DNA of 64,000 bases from Ornithinibacillus sp. 4-3 (GCF_040958695.1 NZ_CP162599.1:1522001-1586000), one strand, 5' to 3'. Counted from the stretch's first letter, positions 1-9,090 are shown. Made by a program: numbers and translations. The notes: generated by a model not told the origin, from the letters alone.

Positions 1-281
1 TGGTAATTGATTTTCGTGGAAAAGTGGTACCACTAGTTTTCTTGAATGAATTCTTTAATGTACCAAAAATGAAGGAGCAGGATGATTATCTTTCTATCGT
101 TGTTGTAAAACGTGGAGATAAGTGGGCTGGTTTAGTAGTAGATACCTTTATTGGTCAGCATGAAGTCGTATTAAAGTCATTAGGCAATTATTTGACAAAT
201 ACAAAAGCAATTTCTGGAGCGACTATCCTTGGAGATGGACAGGTAGCTTTAATTATAGATAGTAATGCATTGATAAAGTAA
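1..281 (+). CDS. cheA: Chemotaxis histidine kinase CheA, C-terminal fragment
   Basis: Only the last ~92 codons are inside the window; the reading frame is open from base 3. The fragment is the end of the CheW-like regulatory domain that couples the kinase to CheW and chemoreceptors at the membrane. The segment ISGATILGDGQVALIID followed by NALI is characteristic of the CheA C-terminus rather than of free CheW, which normally continues with a different tail. It lies 45 bases upstream of cheW, as in the Bacillus fla/che operon. The kinase and phosphotransfer domains lie before the window and cannot be checked. Confidence 0.9.
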   Translation, partial: VIDFRGKVVPLVFLNEFFNVPKMKEQDDYLSIVVVKRGDKWAGLVVDTFIGQHEVVLKSLGNYLTNTKAISGATILGDGQVALIIDSNALIK

Positions 282-326
282 GGGCGAAAAGAGTGTTTGT
301 AAACTCAAAACAAAGGAGGATGAACA

Positions 327-797
327 ATGACAAATGAAATTAACGGTTCGAAAAAGGTTATTGTTTTCCAATTAAAGGATGAAGAATACGCAGTTTCTGT
401 AGACCAAGTTGGTTCTATAGAAAGATTACAATCAATTACAAGAGTGCCTCAAACCGCTGATTTTGTAAAAGGTGTTATCAATTTAAGAGGAGTGGTTACT
501 CCAGTGATTGACTTAAGAGCACGTTTTGGAATTGAAGAATCAGAGTATACCAATGCAACACGTATCATCATTGTGTATTTAGAAGATATGGAAGTTGGAC
601 TAATTGTTGATGTAGCAAATGATGTTATTGATATTCCGGAGGATTCGATTGGAGCTGCACCAGAGGTTGTTGGAGCCGTAGATGTGGATTATATTGCGGG
701 CGTCGCAAAGCTAGAAAAGCGTTTATTAATTTTATTGGACATACAAAAAGTATTATCAACCGAAGAAGTTGATGAACTTAAGAAAGTCGAAGGATAA
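327..797 (+). CDS. cheW: Chemotaxis coupling protein CheW
   Basis: A 156-residue single CheW domain, normal length for the family. It bridges CheA and the methyl-accepting receptors in the polar signalling array. The fold signature is visible in the segment around VKGVINLRGVVTPVIDL (residues ~49-65). A strong ribosome binding site (AAAGGAGG) lies 7 bases before the ATG. It sits between cheA and cheC as in Bacillus subtilis, and the 5-base gap to cheC indicates co-transcription. Confidence 0.95.
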   Translation: MTNEINGSKKVIVFQLKDEEYAVSVDQVGSIERLQSITRVPQTADFVKGVINLRGVVTPVIDLRARFGIEESEYTNATRIIIVYLEDMEVGLIVDVANDVIDIPEDSIGAAPEVVGAVDVDYIAGVAKLEKRLLILLDIQKVLSTEEVDELKKVEG

Positions 798-802
798 GTA
801 AC

Positions 803-1435
803 ATGGATTTTAAAGACCTTTCACAAATCCATCTGGAAGTATTGCGAGAAATCGGCAATATTGGAACTGGAAATGCAGTAACTTCGATGTCTCAAATGGT
901 TAATAAGCGAATTGATATGAAGATGCCATCTGCTAACGTTGTTACATTTGATGAAATGATGGAAGTAATAGGTGGTCCAGATGAAGTGGTTGTTGCAATG
1001 CTATTTCAAATACAGGGAGAGGCAAAGGGAACTGTGTTCTTTATTCTCTCTGTGGAAGAGGCGGAGCATTTAGTAAGCGAAGTTTCTAATGGTGCGACCT
1101 TAAACTTATTTAATGGGGAAGAACCAGATGAATTTACACTTTCTATTTTAACAGAAATCGGCAATATTATGACCGGATCGTATTTATCAGCTCTGTCTGA
1201 TTTCTTGAAGGTTCAAATGTTGCCATCTATTCCACATTTAGGTGTTGATTTAGCCGGTTCCATCTTAACAGCAGGTTTAGTAGAACTATCAAATGTCTCA
1301 GACTATGCAATTATAATTAATACAGAAATAAATGATGGTGATTCGAAAGGCATTCGTGGACACTTCCTGTTAATTCCAGAACATGAAACATTGGTTAAAA
1401 TATTTGAAGCCTTAGGAGTTAATGGTTATGAGTAG
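803..1435 (+). CDS. cheC: CheY-P phosphatase CheC
   Basis: 210 residues, the usual CheC size. CheC dephosphorylates CheY-P and binds CheD, contributing to adaptation in Bacillus-type chemotaxis. Both pseudo-symmetric CXP active-site motifs (E-x-x-N) are present: E16-N19 and E118-N121, each in an EIGNI context, so both sites look intact. Its stop overlaps the cheD start, indicating translational coupling. No separate promoter was seen. Confidence 0.95.
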   Translation: MDFKDLSQIHLEVLREIGNIGTGNAVTSMSQMVNKRIDMKMPSANVVTFDEMMEVIGGPDEVVVAMLFQIQGEAKGTVFFILSVEEAEHLVSEVSNGATLNLFNGEEPDEFTLSILTEIGNIMTGSYLSALSDFLKVQMLPSIPHLGVDLAGSILTAGLVELSNVSDYAIIINTEINDGDSKGIRGHFLLIPEHETLVKIFEALGVNGYE

Positions 1436-1925
1436 TGTTTCTACGATTGTAAAAGTTGGGATTTCTGATTTGAATATTGTTAAGTCACCTAATACAATTC
1501 GAACTTCTGGACTTGGATCTTGTGTAGGAGCAGTAATTTATGACTTACAACAACAAATTGCGGGATTAGCACATGTGATGTTACCAGATTCCACGCAAAC
1601 AAAACAAACCCCAATTAATTTACATAAGTATGCGGATACCGCGATTCCGGAATTAGTAGAGCTACTACTAAAAAACGGTGCAAGAAAATTTGCATTAAAA
1701 GCTAAAATAGCTGGCGGTGCTCAAATGTTTTCATTTGGATCAAATTCAGAAGTTATGAGAGTTGGACCGAGGAATGCAGAAGCTGTACAAAAGGCTATCA
1801 AAGCATATCAAATTCCAATTGTAGCTTCTGATATTGGAGGAAATAGTGGAAGAACGATTGAATTTTCCCCAGATACTGGAAAACTGAAAATTAAAACAGT
1901 AAATCATGGAGAACAATTTATTTAA
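1428..1925 (+). CDS. cheD: Chemoreceptor glutamine deamidase CheD
   Basis: CheD deamidates glutamine residues of chemoreceptors and interacts with CheC. The deamidase Cys-His pair is visible as C32 (in GLGSCVGA) and H49 (in AGLAHVM), with a Thr at 26 as the likely third member. I chose ATG 1428 over the in-frame ATG 1422 because the AGGAG at 1414-1418 lies only 3 bases before 1422 but 9 bases before 1428. The gene overlaps the end of cheC by 8 bases, fitting the known CheC-CheD partnership. Confidence 0.93.
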   Translation: MSSVSTIVKVGISDLNIVKSPNTIRTSGLGSCVGAVIYDLQQQIAGLAHVMLPDSTQTKQTPINLHKYADTAIPELVELLLKNGARKFALKAKIAGGAQMFSFGSNSEVMRVGPRNAEAVQKAIKAYQIPIVASDIGGNSGRTIEFSPDTGKLKIKTVNHGEQFI

Positions 1926-2011
1926 GTGATTATGATAATAACAATACTTTATAATCATATTATTTTTAGAAAAAACTTTCTCTTACATAAAAGTAAGATG
2001 AGAGGGGAGCG

Positions 2012-2797
2012 ATGATCATAGCTGCTTTAAACTCTTCTCTTGAAACAGATGAACAATTGTGGAATGAATGGTTTGAAACAAAAGATGATGAAATTGCTAA
2101 TGCACTAATTCAAAAATATGTGTATTTAGTTAATTTTCATGTGGATAGAATTGCTTTTAATCTTCCTAATAATGTAAGTCGTGATGATTTATTTAGTATG
2201 GGCCTCCTTGGATTATATGACGCACTTAATCGTTTTGAACCAGAGCGAGAGCTTAAGTTTGATACCTATGCTTCCTTTCGAATCCGGGGTTCTATTATGG
2301 ACGGGCTACGCAAGGAAGATTGGTTACCGAGATCTCTTCGTGAAAAAACAAAAAGAATTGAATTAGTGTCTCAGCAATTGGAACAGACTTTACAAAGAGC
2401 ACCACATGCAGAAGAAATAGCAGAGGCTGCTGGGATCGATAAGGTAGAAGTAGAAGAAGTTGTAAGAGATTCATTATATGCTAATGTTCTTTCGATTGAA
2501 AAGAACGTACAGGATGAGAATAATGAACAGAGTGACTCGCTAATTTCGCGAATTCAGGACGATTCCTTACAAGCCTTGGATGAAGGATTAATACATAAAG
2601 AATTAGTTGTAGAGTTAGTGAAGCATATTAAACTACTTAATCAAAATGAACAGCTGGTTATCAGCTTGTTTTATCATGAGGAATTATCCATGACGGAAAT
2701 TGGGGAAGTATTAGATTTAACCACATCAAGAATTTCTCAAATTCATAAACAAGCTATTTTTAAATTAAGAAAAACATTAAAAAAAGTACAAGCATAG
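2012..2797 (+). CDS. sigD: RNA polymerase sigma factor SigD (FliA family)
   Basis: 261 residues, typical of sigma-28 factors that transcribe late flagellar, chemotaxis and autolysin genes. Region 2 is clear (DDLFSMGLLGLYDALNRF through the RIRGSIMDGLRK segment, residues ~58-105). Region 4 carries the helix-turn-helix LSMTEIGEVLDLTTSRISQI near residues 227-246. The start has a strong GAGGGGAG site. An 86-base gap separates it from cheD. As in B. subtilis it closes the che part of the operon; swrB follows after two extra genes. Confidence 0.95.
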   Translation: MIIAALNSSLETDEQLWNEWFETKDDEIANALIQKYVYLVNFHVDRIAFNLPNNVSRDDLFSMGLLGLYDALNRFEPERELKFDTYASFRIRGSIMDGLRKEDWLPRSLREKTKRIELVSQQLEQTLQRAPHAEEIAEAAGIDKVEVEEVVRDSLYANVLSIEKNVQDENNEQSDSLISRIQDDSLQALDEGLIHKELVVELVKHIKLLNQNEQLVISLFYHEELSMTEIGEVLDLTTSRISQIHKQAIFKLRKTLKKVQA

Positions 2798-2864
2798 AGA
2801 TATTGTATAAGCTTATTTAGCATGGTTCTTTTTATTTGATCCATAAATGAAAGGGGGTAAAGAG

Positions 2865-4226
2865 TTGAGTTCATTAGATGAATTTTTTCAGGTTACACTA
2901 TCCAATGATAAAATGACTGCTCAGATTGATTGTAGTACCTCCTACGAAGAATTACAGTTCCAGGTGGAAGATATCCTTCTATTTTTAAATGAGAAAAATA
3001 TCACACATGGTATTGATCACGAGAAAATAGAATTGCTATTAAAAAACTTACCTATGAAAGAGTTTCCTATAACAGTCGCAAATGGATCGGCTCCGATTTA
3101 TGGAGAGGATGGACAATTCTTTATGGAGTCTGAGAAGAGCTCTACAACAAGTAAAAGTCAAGCTCGACATTTTAGAGAGTTTATGCATATACCTTCAGTT
3201 CAGCAAGGAGAAAGAATCGCGCAAATAACATTGCCAACCAAAGGAAAACCAGGGAAAAATGTGTTAGGACAAGCTGTTCGAGCACTTCCAGGCAAACGTG
3301 TTAACATAAAGCCAGGATTAAATGTTGTCTTTAATAAAGAAGATTTATCCTTCTATGCTGCGACGGAAGGATTAGTAAGTATTCGAAATAAAAGAATTGA
3401 TATTAATCCTATTTATGAAGTAAATGAAACATTATCAATGAAAACAGGAAATATTGATTTTGTGGGCTCGGTTATTATACGCGGTGATGTTCCTACTGGT
3501 TATACAGTAAAAGCTGGTGGGGATGTAAAAGTTTTTGGAATTGTCGAAGCAGGAAATGTCATTGCTAAAGGTTCTGTTTATGTTTCAGAAGGTTTCTCAG
3601 GACTTAAAAAAGGGAAAATTATAGCTGGTGAGAATCTTGAGATTGGTTATATCAATCAAGGTATCGTAGAAGCAGGAAATTCAATTTTAGTAGATAGCTC
3701 CATCATTCATAGTGAATGTAAAGCAGGTAATAAGTTATCTAGTAGAAATGGTAGCATTATTGGTGGAACACATTTTGCAGGAAAGAAAGTAGAAGCAAAG
3801 GATATTGGTAATCGATTAAATACAGTGACAGAAATTCGTTTAGGAAAAAGTAATACTGACTTAGCTGAAGAAGAAAAGTTGATTAAAAGAAAAGTAGAGC
3901 TTGAATCCATGCTAGAAAAAATAAAATTAGTAGGCGAAAAGCTTAAAAGCTCCCAGCATCTAGATGATAGTAAAAGAAAGATAACTTTATTAAGGCAACG
4001 AAATTCCCAAAAACAAATTCAGGAACAACTCGACGAAATTAATCAGAAAATCGAAACAGCAAATAAGCTCTTTGAAAATGGTGAAATTGAGCTAATTGCG
4101 CTAAACTGCCTATATTCAAATACAATTATTCAAATTGGTAAATATAAACGGAAAATTGAAAATGAACGAAGAAATATCCGAGTGATCTTAGAACAGAATG
4201 AAATTGTTTTATATGATAAGGGGTGA
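2865..4226 (+). CDS. FapA/DUF342 family protein (flagellar assembly protein A type)
   Basis: About 453 residues with the DUF342/FapA architecture: an N-terminal variable domain, a central Gly-rich region with regularly spaced hydrophobic and Gly residues (roughly residues 170-330, expected to form a right-handed beta-helix) and a C-terminal Lys/Glu-rich coiled coil (~335-440). TTG 2865 is the likely start because AAGGGGG at 2851-2857 lies 7 bases upstream; the in-frame ATG at 2847 lies before that site. Its place after sigD suggests a surface or flagellar role, but the biochemical function of the family is poorly defined. The B. subtilis sigD-swrB interval has no such gene. Confidence 0.75.
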   Translation: MSSLDEFFQVTLSNDKMTAQIDCSTSYEELQFQVEDILLFLNEKNITHGIDHEKIELLLKNLPMKEFPITVANGSAPIYGEDGQFFMESEKSSTTSKSQARHFREFMHIPSVQQGERIAQITLPTKGKPGKNVLGQAVRALPGKRVNIKPGLNVVFNKEDLSFYAATEGLVSIRNKRIDINPIYEVNETLSMKTGNIDFVGSVIIRGDVPTGYTVKAGGDVKVFGIVEAGNVIAKGSVYVSEGFSGLKKGKIIAGENLEIGYINQGIVEAGNSILVDSSIIHSECKAGNKLSSRNGSIIGGTHFAGKKVEAKDIGNRLNTVTEIRLGKSNTDLAEEEKLIKRKVELESMLEKIKLVGEKLKSSQHLDDSKRKITLLRQRNSQKQIQEQLDEINQKIETANKLFENGEIELIALNCLYSNTIIQIGKYKRKIENERRNIRVILEQNEIVLYDKG

Positions 4227-4231
4227 CTAAT

Positions 4232-4531
4232 ATGGGATTAAAATCCATTGAAATGCAAGTTGCATTGCCTCGAACTGTAGAAGCACAGAAAATGCAGGAA
4301 CAGTTAACCAGACAAAATGAACAGTTTCAAGCAGCATTGAACAGTAATCAAGTTCAAGAGCAAGAAAGAAAGCGAAAGCAAACTCAAGAAATAGAGCAAT
4401 TAAAACTCAAAAAAGAGAAGGAAGAAAAAAACCATTCTGCAAGAAAGAAAAATAAGCAGACGAAAGAAATGGATGAGCAAAGCTCTATTGAACATGAGTA
4501 TTTAGGCAAAATTATTGATGTTAATGGATAG
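4232..4531 (+). CDS. Small highly charged coiled-coil protein of unknown function
   Basis: 99 residues, very rich in Gln, Glu and Lys, with a predicted long helix (residues ~15-75) and no signal peptide or membrane segment. I do not recognise a named family. ATG 4232 follows an AAGGGGTGA site that includes the stop of the preceding DUF342 gene; the GTG at 4223 lies inside that site. Tight coupling to the FapA-like gene and the next gene 12 bases downstream suggest a shared role at the motility locus. Inference from context only. Confidence 0.6.
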   Translation: MGLKSIEMQVALPRTVEAQKMQEQLTRQNEQFQAALNSNQVQEQERKRKQTQEIEQLKLKKEKEEKNHSARKKNKQTKEMDEQSSIEHEYLGKIIDVNG

Positions 4532-4543
4532 AAGGGGAAATAT

Positions 4544-5002
4544 ATGGTTATCATTATTACAATTATCATCATATTCCATCTTGTGCTTTTTGGATTCATG
4601 TTTTATCTCTACTACCAGCTGCAATCATTAAAAAAGGCGAATAATGAGGATATTACACAATTGATGGACACATATTTAGATGAAATAAAATACGAGAATG
4701 AACGCTTGCAATTACAATTAAAAGCATCGCCTCATAATCAGGAAAAGCAAGCCAAAAATTCTTCTATACAATTCCCTCCACCACCAACTCAACAAGTGAC
4801 CCATCATGAGCAGGAGGAGACTGTGGAGAAATGGCCAGAGCATATTAAGCGAGAAGATAAAGCAGAAACTCCTTCGATAGAATCACAAGTACTACAATTA
4901 CACCAGCAAGGCTTGTCAACAGAAGATATCGCTAAACAATTAGGCTGTGGAAAGACAGAAGTAGCATTAATTATAAACTTTCATACAGAACGAAAAGCGT
5001 AG
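4544..5002 (+). CDS. swrB: Swarming motility protein SwrB
   Basis: 152 residues: one N-terminal transmembrane helix (residues ~2-25, Ile/Phe/Leu-rich), a variable charged linker, and a C-terminal helix-turn-helix-like segment (LHQQGLSTEDIAKQLGCG) typical of SwrB/YlxL. In B. subtilis SwrB promotes flagellar type III export and swarming and lies between sigD and rpsB, the same place as here. The last codons and the TAG stop fall inside the terminal sequence of a dispersed intergenic repeat (see findings), so the C-terminus may have been set by repeat insertion. Confidence 0.8.
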   Translation: MVIIITIIIIFHLVLFGFMFYLYYQLQSLKKANNEDITQLMDTYLDEIKYENERLQLQLKASPHNQEKQAKNSSIQFPPPPTQQVTHHEQEETVEKWPEHIKREDKAETPSIESQVLQLHQQGLSTEDIAKQLGCGKTEVALIINFHTERKA

Positions 5003-5203
5003 AGCGCCCTTACAGGCTAAAAACGCGACGTCCTGTCGCAACGCCTGCACTAGCACATCCTATGCGTCAAAAAACGTAGAGATTGGAGTGGCACAACCGA
5101 GATAAAGGAAACACGGTGAGGTTACGAGCCGATGTTGACTTATTGTAGGGTGTGACGCGAAATCTCTTAGTTTTTGGCGCTCGGAGCTAGACAGGGCTAA
5201 CTT
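4992..5203 (-). repeat. Mosaic intergenic repeat, family A copy 1 (reverse orientation)
   Basis: About 210 bases that match, as reverse complement, the repeats at 47064-47274 and 56989-57256. The ends read GAGCGCC/GGCGCTC and form an inverted pair. Internal landmarks shared with the other copies are the segments spelled on the minus strand ACCCTACAATAAGTCAACAT, TTTCCTTTATCTCGGTTGTG and CCAATCTCTACGTTTTT. Compared with copy 4 it lacks the ~65-base block that contains CCAACTAAAACCAGGCTAAA. It starts inside the last codons of swrB. GC content looks higher than in the flanks. Confidence 0.85.
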
Positions 5204-5323
5204 TGAATAAGCATTACTTTATGCAATTTTTATACTTTTCTATCTCATAAAAAAGATAAAACTTGCTTGTATCGACAACATATGTTATATTAATTTCTGG
5301 TATAAATATTGCTTATAGAGCCC

Positions 5324-5588
5324 GTTCAAAAAGCCCACTAAAAATGACACATCGAATTTCTGCATTAGCTTGCTTTTCCGTTGCTCATGTATTGTAACTA
5401 TAGCAGAACTTCTGTTAAAACCGTCCACGTCCTGTGGACAACACAGAAGTCACCACATCCTGTAGAAGTCCGCTACTCTAAGCTACGCTGCCTTGAACTT
5501 TCGACGCACAGGATGTGCTAGTATCGGTGTTGCAACAGGTCGTTGCGAACTTAACCGATGATGGTCCTTATTACTGACCTTTTTGAAC
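5324..5588. repeat. Element B: 265-bp intergenic element with 10-bp terminal inverted repeats
   Basis: Bounded by GTTCAAAAAG (5324-5333) and CTTTTTGAAC (5579-5588), an exact 10-base inverted pair. It has no coding capacity that looks real. Near its right end, 5503-5546 matches a module of the family A repeats (GACGCA-AGGATGTGCTAGT followed by a GTTGC-ACAGG block), so B and A share a building block. Together with family A copy 1 it fills most of the ~700 bases between swrB and rpsB. It resembles a MITE-like non-autonomous element, but no target duplication was seen. Confidence 0.6.
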
Positions 5589-5710
5589 ATGTACTTAAAT
5601 ATAAGTGATAAAATACACACGCTTAGGGATTTAGATGATGGTGCCAAATATATGGTCTTATCTAGATAGGAACTGAGCGGAGGATAAAAAACCATTAGGA
5701 GGAAAGAAAC
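5589..5710 (+). promoter_or_regulatory. Probable rpsB leader/promoter region
   Basis: The ~120 bases before rpsB are the only non-repeat part of the 5003-5710 gap. A TAAAAT box (5609-5614) could act as -10, but I see no well-spaced -35. The stretch 5650-5690 has GGTGCC and AGGAACTGAG segments that could be part of an S2-binding leader; I cannot confirm a fold. AGGAGG at 5698-5703 is the rpsB ribosome binding site. Confidence 0.3.
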
Positions 5711-6484
5711 ATGTCAGTTATTTCTATGAAGCAATTATTAGAAGCTGGTGTACATTTCGGACATCAGACTCGCCGTTGGAATCCAAAGATGAAAAAATAT
5801 ATCTTCACGGAGCGTAATGGCATTTACATCATTGATTTACAAAAAACAGTTAAAAAAGTGAACGCAGCTTACAAGTATGTTCGTGAGATTGCAGAGAATG
5901 GTGGAACTGTTCTTTTCGTAGGTACGAAAAAGCAAGCTCAAGAATCTGTTAAAGAAGAAGCAACTCGTTCAGGTATGTACTTTGTTAACCAACGTTGGTT
6001 AGGTGGTACATTAACAAACTTCAAAACAATCCGTCAGAGAATCAATCGCTTAAAAAGCATTGAGCGTATGGAAGAAGATGGAACGTTTGAAGTACTTCCT
6101 AAAAAAGAAGTAGTAAATCTTCTTAAAGAAAAAGAACGCTTAGTTAAATTCCTTGGTGGAATTAAAGATATGACTAAATTACCTGATGCATTATTCGTAA
6201 TTGATCCTCGTAAGGAAAAAATTGCAATTGCAGAAGCTCGTAAATTACATATCCCAATTATTGGAATTGTAGATACGAACTGTGATCCAGACGAAATTGA
6301 TTATGTAATTCCTGCAAATGATGATGCAATCCGTGCTGTTAGACTTTTAACAGCTAAAATGGCAGATGCTATTTTAGAAGGTAAGCAAGGTGAAGAGTTA
6401 GAAGTTGAAGCACAAGAGGAACAAGAAGTAGTAGCTGAAGAAACTTCTGAAGAAGTAGAAGCAACTGAAGTAGAAGCTAAGTAA
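5711..6484 (+). CDS. rpsB: 30S ribosomal protein S2
   Basis: 257 residues. It matches S2 throughout: [20 protein letters not shown] at the N-terminus, then [12 protein letters not shown] and the [19 protein letters not shown] segment. S2 is a late-assembling small-subunit protein needed for mRNA binding with S1. The C-terminal ~30 residues are an acidic Glu/Val-rich tail, longer than strictly needed but common in Bacillaceae. Followed by a strong terminator, so tsf is probably transcribed partly from its own promoter. Confidence 0.98.
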   Translation: MSVISMKQLLEAGVHFGHQTRRWNPKMKKYIFTERNGIYIIDLQKTVKKVNAAYKYVREIAENGGTVLFVGTKKQAQESVKEEATRSGMYFVNQRWLGGTLTNFKTIRQRINRLKSIERMEEDGTFEVLPKKEVVNLLKEKERLVKFLGGIKDMTKLPDALFVIDPRKEKIAIAEARKLHIPIIGIVDTNCDPDEIDYVIPANDDAIRAVRLLTAKMADAILEGKQGEELEVEAQEEQEVVAEETSEEVEATEVEAK

Positions 6485-6495
6485 TAAACAAACAG

Positions 6496-6534
6496 AAAGG
6501 TGATAAGGGGATATGCCTTTTATCACCTTTTTTT
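6496..6534 (+). terminator. Rho-independent terminator after rpsB
   Basis: AAAGGTGATAA (6496-6506) pairs exactly with TTATCACCTTT (6520-6530), extended by GG/CC inside, and runs into a T tract. Located 12 bases after the rpsB stop. Confidence 0.85.
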
Positions 6535-6663
6535 CAAATAAGAATGGATAATTTCATTCTTACTGTATAAGTATAACGAGCCGCAAATTATTTTTAAATA
6601 ATGTGGATAGTAATGAAAAGATAAACTGTTAAAATAACTTAATTATTTATAGGAGGATTTAGA

Positions 6664-7548
6664 ATGGCGATTACTGCTAAATTAGTTAAAGAATTACGTG
6701 AAATTACTGGTGCTGGAATGATGGATTGTAAGAAAGCACTTCAAGAAACAAATGGTAATATAGATGAAGCTGTTGATTATTTACGTAAATCAGGTACAGC
6801 TCAAGCTGCTAAGAAAGCTGGCAGAATTGCTGCAGAAGGATCTACACATATTGCCGTTTCAGGTAATGACGCTGTAATTATCGAAGTTAACTGTGAAACA
6901 GACTTTGTAACGAAAAATGAATTATTCCAAAAATTACTTGTTGATTTAGGAAAGCATGTTTTAGAGCAAAAGCCTGCAACAGTTGAAGAAGCATTAAGCC
7001 AAAAGTTATTTGGTGAAGGTGAAACAATTGAAGACCACTTAAATACTACAATTGCTACAATTGGCGAAAAGATTTCATTCCGTCGTTTTACAGTTGTAAG
7101 TAAAACAGATGCAGATGCATTTGGTGCTTATTTACACATGGGTGGACGTATTGGTGCTTTAACATTATTAGAAGGTACTACGGATGAAGAGGTTGCTAAA
7201 GATGTTGCTATGCACGTAGCTGCAGTTAACCCTAAATATGTTTCTCGTACAGAAGTAGCAGAAGATGAAGTGAATCGTGAACGCGAAATTTTGAAAGAGC
7301 AAGCTTTAGGAGAAGGTAAGCCTGCAAATATCGTTGAAAAAATGGTAGAAGGTCGTCTTGGCAAATTCTTTGAAGAAATTTGCTTACTTGATCAGAGCTT
7401 TGTTAAAGACCCAGATGTTAAAGTTAAAAAGTTTGTGGAAGAAAAAGGTGCTACAGTTAAATCTTTCGTAAGATATGAAGTGGGCGAAGGCTTAGAGAAG
7501 CGAGAAGAAAACTTTGCTGAAGAAGTTATGAGCCAAATCAAACAATAA
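6664..7548 (+). CDS. tsf: Translation elongation factor Ts
   Basis: 294 residues, the usual EF-Ts length. It is the nucleotide exchange factor for EF-Tu. The N-terminal UBA-like domain ([20 protein letters not shown]) and the conserved [10 protein letters not shown] segment (residues ~77-86), which contacts EF-Tu, are intact. AGGAGG precedes the start by 6 bases. Order rpsB-tsf-pyrH-frr is the standard Firmicute arrangement. Confidence 0.98.
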   Translation: MAITAKLVKELREITGAGMMDCKKALQETNGNIDEAVDYLRKSGTAQAAKKAGRIAAEGSTHIAVSGNDAVIIEVNCETDFVTKNELFQKLLVDLGKHVLEQKPATVEEALSQKLFGEGETIEDHLNTTIATIGEKISFRRFTVVSKTDADAFGAYLHMGGRIGALTLLEGTTDEEVAKDVAMHVAAVNPKYVSRTEVAEDEVNREREILKEQALGEGKPANIVEKMVEGRLGKFFEEICLLDQSFVKDPDVKVKKFVEEKGATVKSFVRYEVGEGLEKREENFAEEVMSQIKQ

Positions 7549-7559
7549 TGAAGAAAATT

Positions 7560-7591
7560 GAAGTAGGGAACAAAGCACTGTTCCCTACTTC
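7560..7591 (+). terminator. Perfect hairpin between tsf and pyrH
   Basis: GAAGTAGGGAACA (7560-7572) pairs exactly with TGTTCCCTACTTC (7579-7591) around a 6-base loop. There is no following T tract (CTCCATG instead), so it may be a weak terminator, a processing site or a 3'-end stabiliser rather than a full terminator. Confidence 0.55.
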
Positions 7592-7662
7592 TCCATGTAT
7601 ACATTTGAGGAACCCACTTGATGGGGAATATATCTAGATTTTATTTATCTGTGGAGGTTATT

Positions 7663-8385
7663 ATGACAACAGCTCGTTACCGTAGAATTGTGTTAAAATT
7701 AAGTGGAGAAGCATTAAGTGGAGAACAAGGCTTTGGAATTGAACCAAAAATTATTCAATCTGTTGCAAAACAAGTGAAAGAAGTTGCCGACATGGGCGTG
7801 GAAGTAGTAGTAGTAGTTGGTGGCGGAAATATTTGGCGTGGTAAAGTTGGAAGTGAAATGGGCATGGATCGTGCAACAGCTGATTATATGGGGATGTTAG
7901 CAACGGTAATGAACTCACTAGCACTTCAGGATAGCTTAGAACAGCTAGGTATACCTACTCGCGTACAAACTTCAATTGAAATGAGACAGGTTGCAGAACC
8001 ATATATTCGTAGAAAAGCAATTCGTCATTTAGAGAAGAAACGTGTTGTGATTTTTGCTGCAGGTACAGGAAATCCTTATTTTTCTACAGATACTACAGCA
8101 GCATTACGAGCAGCGGAAATTGAAGCAGAAGTTATTTTAATGGGTAAAAATAATGTGGATGGTGTATATAGTGCTGATCCTAAACTTGATAAGAATGCCA
8201 TTAAATATGACAATCTATCATTTATGGATATGTTAAATGAAGGTTTAGAAGTTATGGATTCGACAGCATCTACTTTATGTATGGATAATGATATTCCACT
8301 TATTGTATTTTCAATTATGGATGAAAATAATATTAAACGCGTTGTGCTTGGAGAATCAATTGGGACAACTATAAGGGGGAAATAA
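7663..8385 (+). CDS. pyrH: UMP kinase
   Basis: 240 residues. It phosphorylates UMP to UDP in pyrimidine nucleotide synthesis, and bacterial enzymes are hexameric and allosterically controlled by GTP and UTP. The N-terminal [11 protein letters not shown] phosphate-binding loop, the [11 protein letters not shown] segment and the [10 protein letters not shown] segment are family signatures. ATG 7663 is chosen because GTGGAGG at 7651-7657 precedes it; the frame is open 15 codons further upstream without a ribosome binding site. Followed by frr after 2 bases. Confidence 0.97.
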   Translation: MTTARYRRIVLKLSGEALSGEQGFGIEPKIIQSVAKQVKEVADMGVEVVVVVGGGNIWRGKVGSEMGMDRATADYMGMLATVMNSLALQDSLEQLGIPTRVQTSIEMRQVAEPYIRRKAIRHLEKKRVVIFAAGTGNPYFSTDTTAALRAAEIEAEVILMGKNNVDGVYSADPKLDKNAIKYDNLSFMDMLNEGLEVMDSTASTLCMDNDIPLIVFSIMDENNIKRVVLGESIGTTIRGK

Positions 8386-8387
8386 TA

Positions 8388-8945
8388 ATGACAAGTGATA
8401 TATTAAATCAAGCTCGTGAAAAAATGACACAAACTGTACAAGCATTTACGAAGAGTTTGGCGACAGTACGTGCAGGTCGTGCAAACCCCAATTTGCTTGA
8501 TAGTGTTTTTGTTGATTATTATGGTGCGACAACTCCGCTTAACCAGCTGGCTAACATATCAGCTCCAGAACCAAGAATGATTACAATCACTCCATATGAT
8601 AAAACTGCAATTGGTGATATGGAAAAAGCAATCCAAAAAGCAGACCTTGGTTTAACACCATCTAATGACGGAAATATTATTCGTATTACTATTCCTGCAT
8701 TAACAGAAGAAAGAAGAAAAGAACTTGTTAAAGTAGTTGGCAAGTTTACAGAAGAGTATCGAGTTCGTATACGTAATATTCGCCGCGATACAAATGAACA
8801 GTTTAAAAAAGCTGAAAAAGATGGCGAAATTACAGAAGATGAATTACGTAATAACCAAGATAATGTACAAAAAGAAACAGATAATTATATTGCAGAATTA
8901 GAGCGATTAGCTAAAGAAAAAGAAGCAGAAATTATGGAAGTTTAA
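8388..8945 (+). CDS. frr: Ribosome recycling factor
   Basis: 185 residues, standard length. With EF-G it splits post-termination ribosomes. Typical segments are [14 protein letters not shown] near residue 25, [16 protein letters not shown], and the C-terminal [16 protein letters not shown] helix. Shares a transcript with pyrH and is followed by a good terminator at 9057-9090. Confidence 0.97.
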   Translation: MTSDILNQAREKMTQTVQAFTKSLATVRAGRANPNLLDSVFVDYYGATTPLNQLANISAPEPRMITITPYDKTAIGDMEKAIQKADLGLTPSNDGNIIRITIPALTEERRKELVKVVGKFTEEYRVRIRNIRRDTNEQFKKAEKDGEITEDELRNNQDNVQKETDNYIAELERLAKEKEAEIMEV

Positions 8946-9056
8946 CTGAGTATCACAAAAACTTCTTCCGCTATAAGTAATGAGATGAACTTAAGGGATA
9001 TAATTATAAATTTGCCTTGATGAATTCGATTTTTAAGTGTCGTTTATAGTATGTAT

Positions 9057-9090
9057 AAACCCTCTTTTAGAAGAGGGTTTTATTTTTTTT
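9057..9090 (+). terminator. Rho-independent terminator after frr
   Basis: AAACCCTCTT (9057-9066), loop TTAG, AAGAGGGTTT (9071-9080), then a T-rich tract. Perfect 10-bp stem. Confidence 0.9.
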
